A stretch of DNA of 64,000 bases, taken from Flavobacterium succinicans LMG 10402. Lineage in GTDB: Bacteria > Bacteroidota > Bacteroidia > Flavobacteriales > Flavobacteriaceae. Of the stretch, positions 44,298 to 54,123 are shown piece after piece. The stretch spans positions 124,001-188,000 of the forward strand of contig NZ_JATV01000002.1 in the NCBI RefSeq assembly GCF_000611675.1. Direction: 5' to 3'. How positions within the stretch are numbered: the first letter of the stretch is position 1; each line of letters starts with the position of its first letter. A program made the position numbers and the translations under genes. Below the pieces are notes generated by a model. That model was not told where the DNA came from, did not search any database, and saw only the letters and a list, made by a program, of their open reading frames with translations.

Positions 44298-44621
44298 CTA
44301 TAATTGTTTTAATTGTTCGTCTAAAAATGTCCAACAAGAGCGATTGATGGCTTCAAATGAAGCGATTAAAGATTTACCGTAAGGAGTCAAAACCGAGCCT
44401 CCTCCACTTTTTCCTCCAACTTGAGTTGTTATCAAAGGGCTAGGTGCTGATCGGTTAGATTCGTCCACCAACTTCCACGCTTTTTGATACGACAAATTCA
44501 TGGCTTTTGCGGCTTTGTTCAACGAGCCTGTCTCGTCTATAAGCTTTAGCAGCTTTACGCGACCTTCGCTTATCAAAATTCCATCCTCGGATTCAATCCA
44601 AATTTTACTTTTAATTTTCAA
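44298..44621 (-). CDS. ModE N-terminal-like winged-helix regulator
   Basis: 107 residues that match only the DNA-binding domain of ModE: RVKLLKLIDETGSLNKAAKA (helix-turn-helix) and SYQKAWKLVDESN, then GGKSGGGSVLTPYG. There is no molybdate-binding TOBE domain, so it cannot sense molybdate by the standard route. Directly upstream of the TSUP gene, it may regulate that operon. Confidence 0.88.
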   Translation of the reverse strand: MKIKSKIWIESEDGILISEGRVKLLKLIDETGSLNKAAKAMNLSYQKAWKLVDESNRSAPSPLITTQVGGKSGGGSVLTPYGKSLIASFEAINRSCWTFLDEQLKQL

Positions 44622-44735
44622 TTGTCGTTTCGTTATCTTTTATCAAATATAACGAAATGTATTGTATTCCACCCTACTTAACATCATAAAGTATTCTTAT
44701 CTATCAAATGCTGATGTGAAATACTGAAATTCAGA

Positions 44736-45905
44736 CTAGAGCAAATAGACCTGTACCATATCTCCTTTTTGTAATTCATAATTGCCTTCGGGTACATAAA
44801 CCAACGCATTGGCAAGCGAAAAAGAATTCAACATTGACGAGGCTTGATGCGATAAAATCTTCACCCCTTCGTCAGTAACAAAAGCTTTTAAAAATTGAGA
44901 ACGAGTAGCATTTACCGTTAAATTATCTTTGATACCTATTCGTTTTGTAGCATCAAACCGAGCAGATGCACCAGAAATCATTTGCAATGTTGGCAACACA
45001 TACACATAAAAACAGGTCAAACAAGCCGCAGGATTTCCAGGCAATGCAAAAATCATCTTTTCATTTACTTTTCCTGCAAAAAGAGGTTTCCCAGGTTTTT
45101 GATTCACTGTATGAAACAAGGTTTTTACTTGTAATTCCTGAAGTGCTTGCGCTACAAAATCATAATCCCCTACCGAAATCCCACCAGAAACCAGCACCAC
45201 TTCATGATGAGCTATAGCTTCTTGAAGGGTATTTTTAGTACTTTCAAAATCGTCTTTTACTGAATACAGCGTCACATTTTGATAAAAAGCATCTAATAAG
45301 GCGACTTCCAACATTACACCATTACTTTCATACACTTTCCCGTAAGTCAAAGGCAAACCAGGAGCAAGCAATTCGTTGCCTGTTACCACTATACCTACAC
45401 TTTGTTTTTTATACACCGGCACACTAGTTACCCCCAAAGCAGCCAAAAAACCTATAGCTGCAGCATCTAGTAACGTACCTTTTTCAAGAGCTAGATCTTC
45501 CTTTTTAATTTGCTCTCCTATAGGTCGAATGTTATCATGGAGTTTTGGAATGGTTTGCAAGGTTAAAACTGATTGCTCAACTAAAACTTTCTCAATCGGA
45601 ATCATGGCTTGTCCCGAATCAGGTACAGGAGCGCCAGTGAATATTTTTACAGCTTGACCTGGTTGCAATACAAAAGATTCGGCATCACCCGCTTTGATTT
45701 CACCAATAATTTGATAGCTCAAACTTTCATGTAAGCAAACCACATAACCATCCATAGCCGATTGTCGAAAAGGAGGCATATTGATTGGTGAAAGGATGGA
45801 TTGTGAAAGTATCTTTTTTCTAGCTTCAAGCAAAGAACAATTTTCTTCTTGAGGAGTTGGTATATTACTTTGTAAAATTGAGAAGGCTTCTGAAACGGTA
45901 ATCAT
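44736..45905 (-). CDS. moeA: Molybdopterin molybdenumtransferase MoeA
   Basis: 389 residues. PPFRQSAMDGYVV near residue 44, the FTGAPVPDSGQAMIP region near 89, VLVSGGISVGDYDFV near 235 and KPLFAGKV...FALPGNPAACL near 275 are the MoeA/gephyrin motifs. It inserts molybdenum into adenylated molybdopterin. It lies at the start of the minus-strand cofactor group, apart from the others by about 110 bp. Confidence 0.96.
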   Translation of the reverse strand: MITVSEAFSILQSNIPTPQEENCSLLEARKKILSQSILSPINMPPFRQSAMDGYVVCLHESLSYQIIGEIKAGDAESFVLQPGQAVKIFTGAPVPDSGQAMIPIEKVLVEQSVLTLQTIPKLHDNIRPIGEQIKKEDLALEKGTLLDAAAIGFLAALGVTSVPVYKKQSVGIVVTGNELLAPGLPLTYGKVYESNGVMLEVALLDAFYQNVTLYSVKDDFESTKNTLQEAIAHHEVVLVSGGISVGDYDFVAQALQELQVKTLFHTVNQKPGKPLFAGKVNEKMIFALPGNPAACLTCFYVYVLPTLQMISGASARFDATKRIGIKDNLTVNATRSQFLKAFVTDEGVKILSHQASSMLNSFSLANALVYVPEGNYELQKGDMVQVYLL

Positions 45906-45982
45906 AAAAATCAGTTTTTGATGCTTTCAAAAATACAATTCCGAATTGATTTTACTGTGTCAGAATGTAACATAAATCGTCT

Positions 45983-46231
45983 TTATTGTTGTTGTTTATT
46001 CCCTGAAGGCAAATAGTACAACCATCCAAAACCGATTAAAAAAAGAATTAAAGATGCTATAAAAGCAGGAATTAATATCTCTCGATTGTTTTCTAATGCA
46101 TTGTTCAAAGCGGCATACAACAACCAAATTTGTATGGTGACATTCAATATCAAAATGAATATCAACGTAGAAAGGATATTATTAAGTTTGTTAGGATTGG
46201 CTTGATTCTGACTGGTTCTAAAAGTGCTCAT
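45983..46231 (-). CDS. Small two-span membrane protein next to the nitrate reductase
   Basis: 82 residues with two hydrophobic helices (ILSTLIFILILNVTIQIWLL and LIPAFIASLILFLIGFGWLY). No motifs. It starts 15 bp after the Rieske gene, so it probably belongs to the nitrate reductase complex as a small membrane subunit. I do not recognise the family with certainty. Confidence 0.7.
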   Translation of the reverse strand: MSTFRTSQNQANPNKLNNILSTLIFILILNVTIQIWLLYAALNNALENNREILIPAFIASLILFLIGFGWLYYLPSGNKQQQ

Positions 46232-46246
46232 AATATTTTTGTTAGT

Positions 46247-46762
46247 TTAAACTACTTTAGCTTCCTGTTGCCCTGCTTTTACATAGAGATCGTTTCCTTT
46301 TAAAAAAACTTCTAAGTTTGGTAATGCTCTTGGTGGAGGCCCTGCTAACACTTCTCCTGTATTGGCATCAAAGGAGCCGTTATGACAAGGGCAATAAATT
46401 ACATTTGTACCCGGTTTATAAAAAACAGAGCAAGACAAATGAGTACACTTTTGTTCATAAGCTTTGAATTCACCTGATTCTAAATGTATCAAAATGTAGG
46501 GAATAGTACTGCCTTCAATGACAAATGCACGAGTGCCACCTACAGGAATTTCGTCTTTTTTACACACAAAATGCTCGCCTTCTACTTCCTCTTTTGGAAG
46601 TATGTAAGCTTTTGCGGCTACTAGTCCACTTCCTACCATTAATCCGCCAGAAACTAGCGTAAGAAACTTAGCGAAATCTCGTCGGCTAACATTACTCGCT
46701 TGCTGCTTGAGAATAGGAAAATCTTTTTTCCAATTTTTATTTAAATTATCTTCTTTTGACAT
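46247..46762 (-). CDS. Rieske [2Fe-2S] protein with Tat-type signal anchor
   Basis: 171 residues. The N-terminal SRRDFAKFLTLVSGGLMVGS has a twin-arginine motif and a hydrophobic anchor. The Rieske ligands are CTHLSC near residue 116 and CPCHNGSF near 136 (Cys-His, Cys-His). It probably passes electrons on the outer face of the membrane toward the reductase module, in line with its neighbours, the ferredoxin and cytochrome b-like genes. Confidence 0.93.
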   Translation of the reverse strand: MSKEDNLNKNWKKDFPILKQQASNVSRRDFAKFLTLVSGGLMVGSGLVAAKAYILPKEEVEGEHFVCKKDEIPVGGTRAFVIEGSTIPYILIHLESGEFKAYEQKCTHLSCSVFYKPGTNVIYCPCHNGSFDANTGEVLAGPPPRALPNLEVFLKGNDLYVKAGQQEAKVV

Positions 46763-46861
46763 AAGACAGTTATCTGTTTTCGGTTATTAGTTATGAGTTG
46801 TGAGTTGTCGGTTATTGGTGTTTAATGTGCTGTGAAGTTACCCCTTTGGAGTTGGGAATTT

Positions 46862-47431
46862 TTAATAAATGATTAATTCCGTACTTCCTTTAGGCATCAT
46901 AATATTAACTTTGGTATTGACCACTTCTTTTCCAAAAATAAAAGTATTGATTGGACTACTATTGGGACGCATTTCTTCTATTTCGGCTCGGGTTCCATAA
47001 AACAAAGCACCACTAGGACAAACAGTTGCACACATGGGTTTTTTACCAATGCTTGTTCGGTCATAACACATGGTACACTTCATCATCAAATCGTAGGATT
47101 CCTCTTTTTTGGGCACGCCAAACGGACAAGCCATCACACAATTGGAACAACCTATACAACGTTCAGTATTGGCGGTATGCACGATACCGAACTCGTCTTT
47201 TGAGATGGCATCGGCTGGGCAAACATTGGCACATACTGGATCATCGCAATGCATACAAACCTGAACTGTGGTTTGGATTGTCGACGCTCTATCTACATAA
47301 TTGACATGAATCATAGAGTCCTGTCCATTAGTCTCGCATTCGGCACAAGCCATTTCACAAGCTTTGCAACCAATGCATCTTTGCATATCTACAAAAAATT
47401 CCTCGTTTGTATTGAAACTGGTGTAATTCAT
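46862..47431 (-). CDS. Four-[4Fe-4S]-cluster ferredoxin subunit
   Basis: 189 residues, NrfC/NapG-like, with four cluster motifs: [37 protein letters not shown] and [14 protein letters not shown]...CATVCP. No signal peptide. It transfers electrons to the molybdopterin reductase encoded immediately downstream in the same operon. Confidence 0.93.
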   Translation of the reverse strand: MNYTSFNTNEEFFVDMQRCIGCKACEMACAECETNGQDSMIHVNYVDRASTIQTTVQVCMHCDDPVCANVCPADAISKDEFGIVHTANTERCIGCSNCVMACPFGVPKKEESYDLMMKCTMCYDRTSIGKKPMCATVCPSGALFYGTRAEIEEMRPNSSPINTFIFGKEVVNTKVNIMMPKGSTELIIY

Positions 47432-47447
47432 ATTTCTTTTTTATAGA

Positions 47448-49664
47448 TTAAACACTAGCAAATGCAGTTGATTCTCTAGAAGGTCCAGCTATTTCTTTTA
47501 GGGGTTCCAAATGACAAGCGCAAACTTTAAATTCAGGTATTTTAGAAACGGGATCTAAAGTTCCTGGTGTTAACTGATTCGCTGATTTTTTTCCTGACCA
47601 ATGATAAGGGATAAAAACAGTATCTTCTCTGATGGTTTCAACTATATTCGCAGGAAAAATTCCTTCACCCCTTCGAGTAGACACTTTTACTAATTCTCGT
47701 TGTTGAATACCATATTGCTCAGCCAATTTGGGATGAATTTCTAGCAGCGGTTCTGGAAATTGATCTACTAATTTCCCTATACGTCGAGTTTGTGTTCCAC
47801 TTAAATACTGAGAAACCACTCGACCTGTAGTCAAAACCACTGGATAATCTGCATCAACTACTTCGCCCGGTAATTTATATGGTGCAGGATTAAAATGCGC
47901 TTTACCGTCTGGAGTTTTAAATTTTTTATCTTCCCAAAGTCTTGGAGTTCCAGGATGATCCTCGGTGGGACATGGCCAAAAAATACCCATATTATCTTCT
48001 ATTCTTTTATAGGTAATTCCGTTATAATCGGCTGTTCCTCCTTTAGACGCTACTCGTAATTCGTTAAAAATTGCCTCACTATTTTCATAAGTAAATTTAT
48101 CCTTAGCTCCCAAGCGATCCGCCAACTCTAATAAAATAGAAGTATCCGTTCTAGCATCACCTGGAGGCGTTACTGCTTGACGAATACGGATGACGCGACC
48201 TTCTGCCGAAGTAGTAGTGCCTTCCTCTTCTTCTTGTAAGGAACCCGCTAAAATCATATCGGCATGACGAGCCGTTTCATTCAAGAAAAAGTCAATACAA
48301 ACGTAGTATTCTAATTTCTCTAGTGCTTCACGTACGTAATTGCTGTTTGGTAATGACACTAGAGGGTTGAAACAAATCGAAATCAATCCCTTAATTTCTC
48401 CACGGTGAATGGCTTCGATAATTTCATAAGCAGACAAACCTTTTCCGGGTAAGTCTTTTTCATTGATTCCCCATACTTCAGAAATATACTTACGGTGTTC
48501 AGGGTTTTCAATGTCGCGATTTCCAGGTAATTGATCACATTTATGACCGTGTTCTCTTCCTCCCTGACCATTCCCTTGCCCTGTTATCGTTCCGTAACCA
48601 CAATAAGGTTTCCCGATTCTACCTGTTGCCAATACTAAATTAATACAGCCTACAACATTATCTACTCCTTTAGAATGGTGTTCAATTCCTCGTGCGTGTA
48701 ATAAAAAACTAGTTTTTGCTTTGCCCCATAATTCCGCTGCAGCCTTTATTTTATTTCGATCAATTCCGGTCACTTCCTCTGCCCATTCTAGAGTATAATC
48801 TTTAACCGCATCAATGGTTTCTTGAAATCCAGAAGTGTAATTATCAATAAAATCGTGATCCAAAAGATCATGATCTACTAAATATTTCAACATAGCACCA
48901 TACAAAGCTGAATCCGTTCCTGGACGAACATCCAAATGAATATCGGCTGTTCTTGCTAAAGGAATCATCCTTGGATCGACAACAATAATCTTAGCACCAC
49001 GGTCACGTGCTTTCCAAATCCAATGGGTTAGCGTAGGAAACGTTTCACTAATATTGGCCCCAGCCACAATAATGACTTCGGCATATTCTAAATCAGAATA
49101 GTTATTTGAAGCTCTGTCCAAACCAAAGGCTTTTTTATTACCCGCTCCTGCACTCACCATGCACAAACGACCGTTATAATCTAAGTTTTTGGTTTTTAAG
49201 GCTACCCTAGCAAATTTTCCAACCAAATAACTTTTTTCGTTGGTCAATGAAACACCTGAAAGCATCGAAAAAGCATCTTTACCATATTTTTCCTGAATAC
49301 GTTGTATTTCTGAAACGGTTGTACCTAAAGCCTCGTCCCAAGAAGTAGGTACAAATCCTTTACCCTCAATCCTTTTAAGTGGAGAAAGTAATCGGTCTGG
49401 ATGATTGTTTTGCAAATAGCGTTGTACTCCTTTGGGACACAATCTTCCTTCGTTAAATGGAAATTCCATCCAAGGTTCAAAACCAACCACTTTATTGTCT
49501 TTGACCAATAACTCAATGCCACACTGCATACCACAAAAGCAACAATGGGTTTTTACATTTTTGTCAGGTTCGTCTTTACCGTCGTAACCATCCTTGGGAG
49601 CATAATTCAAATGTGGCCCAAACTTGGCAATGATATTTTCTTCTGCTGTAGGTAATTTTGCCAT
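47448..49664 (-). CDS. Cytoplasmic molybdopterin nitrate reductase catalytic subunit
   Basis: About 738 residues (ATG 49664). An N-terminal [4Fe-4S] site, [14 protein letters not shown]...[10 protein letters not shown], is followed by the molybdenum-ligand candidate Cys in [12 protein letters not shown], then [20 protein letters not shown] and the C-terminal [20 protein letters not shown] cofactor domain. This matches the NapA/NasA class of bis-MGD nitrate reductases. There is no Tat signal, so it is cytoplasmic. With the ferredoxin, Rieske and membrane genes it forms a nitrate reductase complex; formate dehydrogenase is a less likely alternative. Confidence 0.85.
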   Translation of the reverse strand: MAKLPTAEENIIAKFGPHLNYAPKDGYDGKDEPDKNVKTHCCFCGMQCGIELLVKDNKVVGFEPWMEFPFNEGRLCPKGVQRYLQNNHPDRLLSPLKRIEGKGFVPTSWDEALGTTVSEIQRIQEKYGKDAFSMLSGVSLTNEKSYLVGKFARVALKTKNLDYNGRLCMVSAGAGNKKAFGLDRASNNYSDLEYAEVIIVAGANISETFPTLTHWIWKARDRGAKIIVVDPRMIPLARTADIHLDVRPGTDSALYGAMLKYLVDHDLLDHDFIDNYTSGFQETIDAVKDYTLEWAEEVTGIDRNKIKAAAELWGKAKTSFLLHARGIEHHSKGVDNVVGCINLVLATGRIGKPYCGYGTITGQGNGQGGREHGHKCDQLPGNRDIENPEHRKYISEVWGINEKDLPGKGLSAYEIIEAIHRGEIKGLISICFNPLVSLPNSNYVREALEKLEYYVCIDFFLNETARHADMILAGSLQEEEEGTTTSAEGRVIRIRQAVTPPGDARTDTSILLELADRLGAKDKFTYENSEAIFNELRVASKGGTADYNGITYKRIEDNMGIFWPCPTEDHPGTPRLWEDKKFKTPDGKAHFNPAPYKLPGEVVDADYPVVLTTGRVVSQYLSGTQTRRIGKLVDQFPEPLLEIHPKLAEQYGIQQRELVKVSTRRGEGIFPANIVETIREDTVFIPYHWSGKKSANQLTPGTLDPVSKIPEFKVCACHLEPLKEIAGPSRESTAFASV

Positions 49665-49678
49665 TTTATATATTATTA

Positions 49679-49783
49679 GCCCCCTAACCCCCAAAGGGGG
49701 AATTAGTGATTGGGATTTTTTTATTTTCTTAAATTCCTTATTTTATCTTCAACAATTCCCACTTTGAGGGTTGGGGGGCTTTA
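49679..49783. repeat. Two G/C-rich palindrome-type repeats in the nitrate reductase leader
   Basis: CCCCTAACCCCCAAAGGGGG near 49681-49700 and GAGGGTTGGGGGGCTTT near 49765-49783. These belong with the G-rich elements inside moaE and valS. They occupy the gap before the 349-aa membrane gene. Confidence 0.65.
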
Positions 49784-50830
49784 TCCAAACAAATTCCCTC
49801 CAGCTTGTCTTGCTTTCAAATGAGCTTGTGCCAATCGAGATCTCTTTCCTTCAGGACTCAAGTCCAAGTGAGAGGTACCGTCTTCATGAGAAAAATCAAA
49901 ACCTAACTCCTCTGTTACTGTTTTCAAATCTTGAATGTGCAATTTGGTAGCAAATTCTTCCCCAGTATGAGGACAAACCGCCATACCCATCTTCATACCT
50001 TGTTTTTTATAGATATGTGCCCCAATTTGAGCGGGTCTTTGAATGATGTGGAAAAACTTTCCAAAGGGAATCCAAATCAAAAATAGTATCACCGTAACAG
50101 CATGTAAAACTGCTAAGAAATCAAAGGCAAAACCTTTCATGAATTGATAAGAATAGGTCAAACCTAAACCCGTTACTGAAATAGCAATTAACAAAATCAA
50201 TGGCAATAAATCACCTTCAAAAGTTTGGGTAGCAATTAAACCTGGATTGGTTAAACGTCTTCTTAAATAATATAAAGACCCAAAAATCACCAAGTACGAG
50301 GACCAATTCAAAGCATGAAAAGTTAGAAAAGCCATAATAGAATCGAGTTCAAAATCCATTACTTTAAAACCAAAGAAATAGGCCTCATAGGTAGAAATAG
50401 TATTGGGCGCCATTGCGAAATGAATCCAACCAAAGGTGAGTGGAATGGTAATCAAAAAAGCAGAGGTACAGCCCACGGCAATCATAAAATGTGCTAACCA
50501 ACGGTATTTCCCTCTTGGATAAATAAATTTTTGAAAAGCAATATTTTCAACTGATTCCTTCGTGGCAAACCAAAAATGAGAAAACACTTTACCGGTTACC
50601 AAATAAGTAATTCCCCTTTTGAAATAAATCCATGTCGGCGGGCGTTGTAACCACACCGAATAACGATAGACAATTCCGAAAAAAGCAAAAACGGTTCCAA
50701 ATAAATAGGTAATTAAAGCCGCATCAAAATTTTGCAAATTTCTGGAACCAAAAAACACCAACACAATCATAACTATAGAAAGCCCTGTTGCAATTAGTAA
50801 TGCTTTGGTATTAAGATTTTTATTTTTCAT
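49781..50830 (-). CDS. Cytochrome b-like membrane subunit of the nitrate reductase
   Basis: 349 residues with six or so hydrophobic helices up to about residue 260 and a soluble C-terminal part (MAVCPHTGEEFATKLHIQDL) that is probably cytoplasmic. Several histidines lie in the membrane region (WLAHFMIAVGC, MAFLTFHALNW, LAVLHAVTV, GKFFHIIQR), as expected for haem ligands of NarI-type subunits. It follows the reductase genes and would link the quinone pool to them. Exact family not certain. Confidence 0.75.
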   Translation of the reverse strand: MKNKNLNTKALLIATGLSIVMIVLVFFGSRNLQNFDAALITYLFGTVFAFFGIVYRYSVWLQRPPTWIYFKRGITYLVTGKVFSHFWFATKESVENIAFQKFIYPRGKYRWLAHFMIAVGCTSAFLITIPLTFGWIHFAMAPNTISTYEAYFFGFKVMDFELDSIMAFLTFHALNWSSYLVIFGSLYYLRRRLTNPGLIATQTFEGDLLPLILLIAISVTGLGLTYSYQFMKGFAFDFLAVLHAVTVILFLIWIPFGKFFHIIQRPAQIGAHIYKKQGMKMGMAVCPHTGEEFATKLHIQDLKTVTEELGFDFSHEDGTSHLDLSPEGKRSRLAQAHLKARQAGGNLFG

Positions 50831-50867
50831 TATATTTTATAACAAATTAAATACTCAAGACTTTCAA

Positions 50868-52460
50868 TTAACTTGGTTTTTCACAACCTTTTCTATTATA
50901 AAACCACCAATTAATGATTGTAGCTAAGATACTAAATAAAATCAAACCAATAAAGAATTGATTTACAGTACCATTAGAAGATAAATTATTTCCAATTAAT
51001 TTTGAGAAAATAAAAGGCCCAAAAGCAGCTATAGCAGCAGTCCACCCAATAACACCGGCAGCTTGACGCGGATCGTGTGAAAAAATAATAGGATATTGTC
51101 TAAAGGTACCAGCGTTACCAACACCTGTAAAAAAGAACATCACTAATATTACCCCAACAAACATCGGAAACTGATCTAAACTAGTAGGAGCGACAAGACC
51201 TTGAACAATCAAAATAATTGAGCCACCAATAATACCAACCCCTGTAAGCGTAGTCAAAATAGCACCACCCACTCTATCGGCTACAAAACCAAAGGCTACA
51301 CGGCTCGCAGAACCAATTAATGGGCCATAAAAAGCATATACTAAAGGATCCGGAGCATTAGGAAAATCGCCATATAAGAACTTAATCATTAATGGAAATG
51401 CAGCTGATAGTCCAGCAAAAGTTCCAAAAGTCATCACATAAGTAATAGTACAATACCAAGTATGTTTGTTACCAAAAATATCCATTTGCTCTTTTATAGA
51501 AGAATGCATGGGAATACTTTTCAAATACAACCAGCTTATAATCGCAAGAAGCACCAAAAAAGGAACATACCAGAAGGCTGCAGATTGAATAAAAATTTGC
51601 TTATTCACAACCGCTTTATTATCTGAACTTAAATTATTTAAGATTTTTTCCGCTAGTTTTGGATTTGCATTAGCTATAGCTTTGGCTTTGGCTTTGGCAG
51701 GTAAGGCTGATAAAAGTGTAGCAGTGTCAGCTGAAGCAATAGTAGCCTTCACAGAATCTAAAACAGTAGGTTTTATAGAAGATAATAAGGCGTTCTGCAC
51801 TTCAACTTCTAGTGTACCAAAAACCTCTTTTTGTTTGGCAACGTCTACAGTTTTAAAAACATTTAAAGCTTCTTTGGCATCAATACTTGTAAAAATAGAA
51901 CCTGCACCATAAAGACTTACACTTAAAATAAGAGGTGTTACAAACTGAGCCAAAGACACACCAAAGTTACCAATACCCGCTTGTATCCCTAACGCAGTTC
52001 CTTTGAGTCTTTTTGGAAAAAACAAACTCGTACTTGGCATGTATGACGAAAAATCACCTCCACCAAAACCACACGTAAAAGCCAAAACCGCAAATACCCA
52101 AAAAGGAGTACTGTTGTCCATAACCGCAAAACCAATTCCAACAACAGGAATTAATTTTATAATGGTCGCCCAAGCTACCACGTGTCTTGTTCCAAAAATT
52201 GGTAAAATAAAGGTGTGTACTATCCTTAAAAAACCTGCAGCTAATCCTGGAATAGCCACCAACCAAAAAAGTTGATCTTTTGAAAAAGAAAATCCTAAGC
52301 CTGGTAATTTTACCGCAATTACACTCATCATAAACCATGAGGCAAAGGACAATATTAATGAAAGTGTAGTTATTGTTAGCGTTTTCCAAGCAATTGCGCT
52401 ACCTGTATTTTTCCAAAATTCGTTATCTTCTGGTTCCCATTTATCTAGCCATGTTTTCAT
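50868..52460 (-). CDS. narK: NarK-family nitrate/nitrite transporter with a 100-residue insert
   Basis: 530 residues, MFS type with twelve predicted helices. NarK signature glycine motifs: GIQAGIGNFGVS near residue 160 and FFTGVGNAGTFR in the second half. A hydrophilic insert of about 100 residues (about 190-295, rich in Ala/Lys, ALNVFKTVDVAKQKEVFG...) lies between the fifth and sixth helices. Such an insert is unusual for NarK. It is transcribed with the second NarK gene. Confidence 0.93.
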   Translation of the reverse strand: MKTWLDKWEPEDNEFWKNTGSAIAWKTLTITTLSLILSFASWFMMSVIAVKLPGLGFSFSKDQLFWLVAIPGLAAGFLRIVHTFILPIFGTRHVVAWATIIKLIPVVGIGFAVMDNSTPFWVFAVLAFTCGFGGGDFSSYMPSTSLFFPKRLKGTALGIQAGIGNFGVSLAQFVTPLILSVSLYGAGSIFTSIDAKEALNVFKTVDVAKQKEVFGTLEVEVQNALLSSIKPTVLDSVKATIASADTATLLSALPAKAKAKAIANANPKLAEKILNNLSSDNKAVVNKQIFIQSAAFWYVPFLVLLAIISWLYLKSIPMHSSIKEQMDIFGNKHTWYCTITYVMTFGTFAGLSAAFPLMIKFLYGDFPNAPDPLVYAFYGPLIGSASRVAFGFVADRVGGAILTTLTGVGIIGGSIILIVQGLVAPTSLDQFPMFVGVILVMFFFTGVGNAGTFRQYPIIFSHDPRQAAGVIGWTAAIAAFGPFIFSKLIGNNLSSNGTVNQFFIGLILFSILATIINWWFYNRKGCEKPS

Positions 52461-52542
52461 GTGTGATTTTTTTTTATGTTAGCAATACTTTTAAAAAATG
52501 ATTATCTATAAATTTTCGATGTTTTTGCAAATAAAACACCTA

Positions 52543-54015
52543 TTATTCATGTTCTATATGTTTAGAAAACTGAGGAATTTGTACTCGGATAGCTTTGATG
52601 ATGGTTTTGTGCATCCATAGTAAACAAATCGTTGAAATAGCAAAAATGAAGATCCAAGAACTCGTCCACAAACCGGTTGTACTGAGCAAATACCCAAAAA
52701 TGATAGGCCCCAAAAAACCACCTAAACCTCCGATTAACCCAACCATTCCTCCTACTACACCCACTTCATTAGGAAAGTACTCTGGTATGTGTTTGTATAC
52801 CGCCGCCTTACCAATTCCCCATGAAATCCCAATCAAAATGACTAAAACTAGGTATACCCACATATTGGCTTCAAACTTAATTTGGGTAATTCCTTTAGCA
52901 ATAAGTTCCTTCTTTTTGACCGCCTGATTTTGTTTCACTAGTATTTCCTGCCAAGAAGTTTTTTCTGGAAAAATAGCTGCTTTTTCAGTTTCAACATTTT
53001 TTTTGCTGTTGATAGTGTGAACTTTATCATCAATTTTTATTTCATTGGAAGTGATTTGGGTAACCACACCACTATCAGTGGCTAAAACTCCTGGTCCAGC
53101 AGTGAAAATCTCCATTTTGGGAAACATCAACAAAAAACTGATTACGATTGAAGAACCCAACACCCAATACATTACTTTTCGTGCCCCAAATTTATCAGAT
53201 AGATAACCGCCAAAGGCTCTAATTACTCCAGAAGGCAAGCTAAATAGTGTAGCAAACATACCTCCCATGACTAATGAAGTTTGGTAAACATTCATAAAAT
53301 TGGGTAATAACCATTGAGAATAGGCTACAAAACAACCAAAAACTAGAAAATAGTATGCTCCAAAACGCCAAACACGAACGGATTTAAGAGGTTTTAAAAG
53401 ATTTTTAATCTCCTTACCTTCTACAGCTGATTTCTTATTTTTAGCAAAAAAGATAAAAAATAAACCCATAATTATTAAAACAACGCCATAAGTAATGGGT
53501 AACATTTTCCAACCTTCGGAAGGATTATCTTGAGAAAAATTGGTCAACAAAGTGGGCGCTACAAAAGTAGTGATAGCAGCACCTGCATTTCCCATCCCAA
53601 AGATACCCAACGCTCTTCCCTGCCAATGTTGCGGATACCAAACAGAGGTATACCCAATACCAACGGCAAAACTAGTCCCAACCATTCCGAAAAGAAAACT
53701 CAAAACAGCGAAACTCCAAAAACTAGTTGCTAGGGGCAATAAAAAAAGAGGAACCGCACAAAGTAACAATAACATAGAAAAAACTATTTTACCTCCAAAC
53801 TTATCGGTCAAAATACCTATTGGTAGTCTGAAAATCGATCCTGATAAAATAGGAATTCCAAGCAACCATCCCACTTGTACCACACTCCAGTTGAAAATAC
53901 CACGATCTACCAAAAAAGTAACCAATACACCATTGAGTGTCCAACAAGCAAAGCAAATGGTAAAAGCCAAGGTATTTAGAAAAAGGATTTTATGAGATTG
54001 TACTAAATTATTCAT
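52543..54015 (-). CDS. narK: Second NarK-family transporter
   Basis: 490 residues. First nitrate signature GIFGMGNAGAAITTF near residue 140 and second GMVGLIGGLGGFLGP near residue 428. It carries its own hydrophilic insert of about 85 residues (about 310-395, with VVTQITSNEIKIDDKVHTIN) before the third-last helices, unrelated to the insert of the other NarK. Two different NarK types commonly pair as a symporter and a nitrate/nitrite exchanger. Confidence 0.93.
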   Translation of the reverse strand: MNNLVQSHKILFLNTLAFTICFACWTLNGVLVTFLVDRGIFNWSVVQVGWLLGIPILSGSIFRLPIGILTDKFGGKIVFSMLLLLCAVPLFLLPLATSFWSFAVLSFLFGMVGTSFAVGIGYTSVWYPQHWQGRALGIFGMGNAGAAITTFVAPTLLTNFSQDNPSEGWKMLPITYGVVLIIMGLFFIFFAKNKKSAVEGKEIKNLLKPLKSVRVWRFGAYYFLVFGCFVAYSQWLLPNFMNVYQTSLVMGGMFATLFSLPSGVIRAFGGYLSDKFGARKVMYWVLGSSIVISFLLMFPKMEIFTAGPGVLATDSGVVTQITSNEIKIDDKVHTINSKKNVETEKAAIFPEKTSWQEILVKQNQAVKKKELIAKGITQIKFEANMWVYLVLVILIGISWGIGKAAVYKHIPEYFPNEVGVVGGMVGLIGGLGGFLGPIIFGYLLSTTGLWTSSWIFIFAISTICLLWMHKTIIKAIRVQIPQFSKHIEHE

Positions 54016-54067
54016 AAATTGTTTTTATATCAATTGTTACAAGAAACATATTATTTTCAAACAAAAA

Positions 54068-54085
54068 AGGGGATTAAAATCCCCT
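54068..54085 (-). terminator. Hairpin terminator between porin and narK
   Basis: AGGGGATT AA AATCCCCT with an A/T-rich flank, located after the porin stop, on the minus strand. Confidence 0.8.
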
Positions 54086-54123
54086 AATTTAATTAAAAAA
54101 ACCTAAACATCAACACTTTAGGC

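Noticed and set aside
47448..49664. Formate dehydrogenase as the identity of the molybdopterin enzyme
   Set aside because: No formate dehydrogenase partner genes are near, and two NarK transporters, a nitrite reductase and a NapA/NasA-type Cys ligand motif support nitrate reduction.
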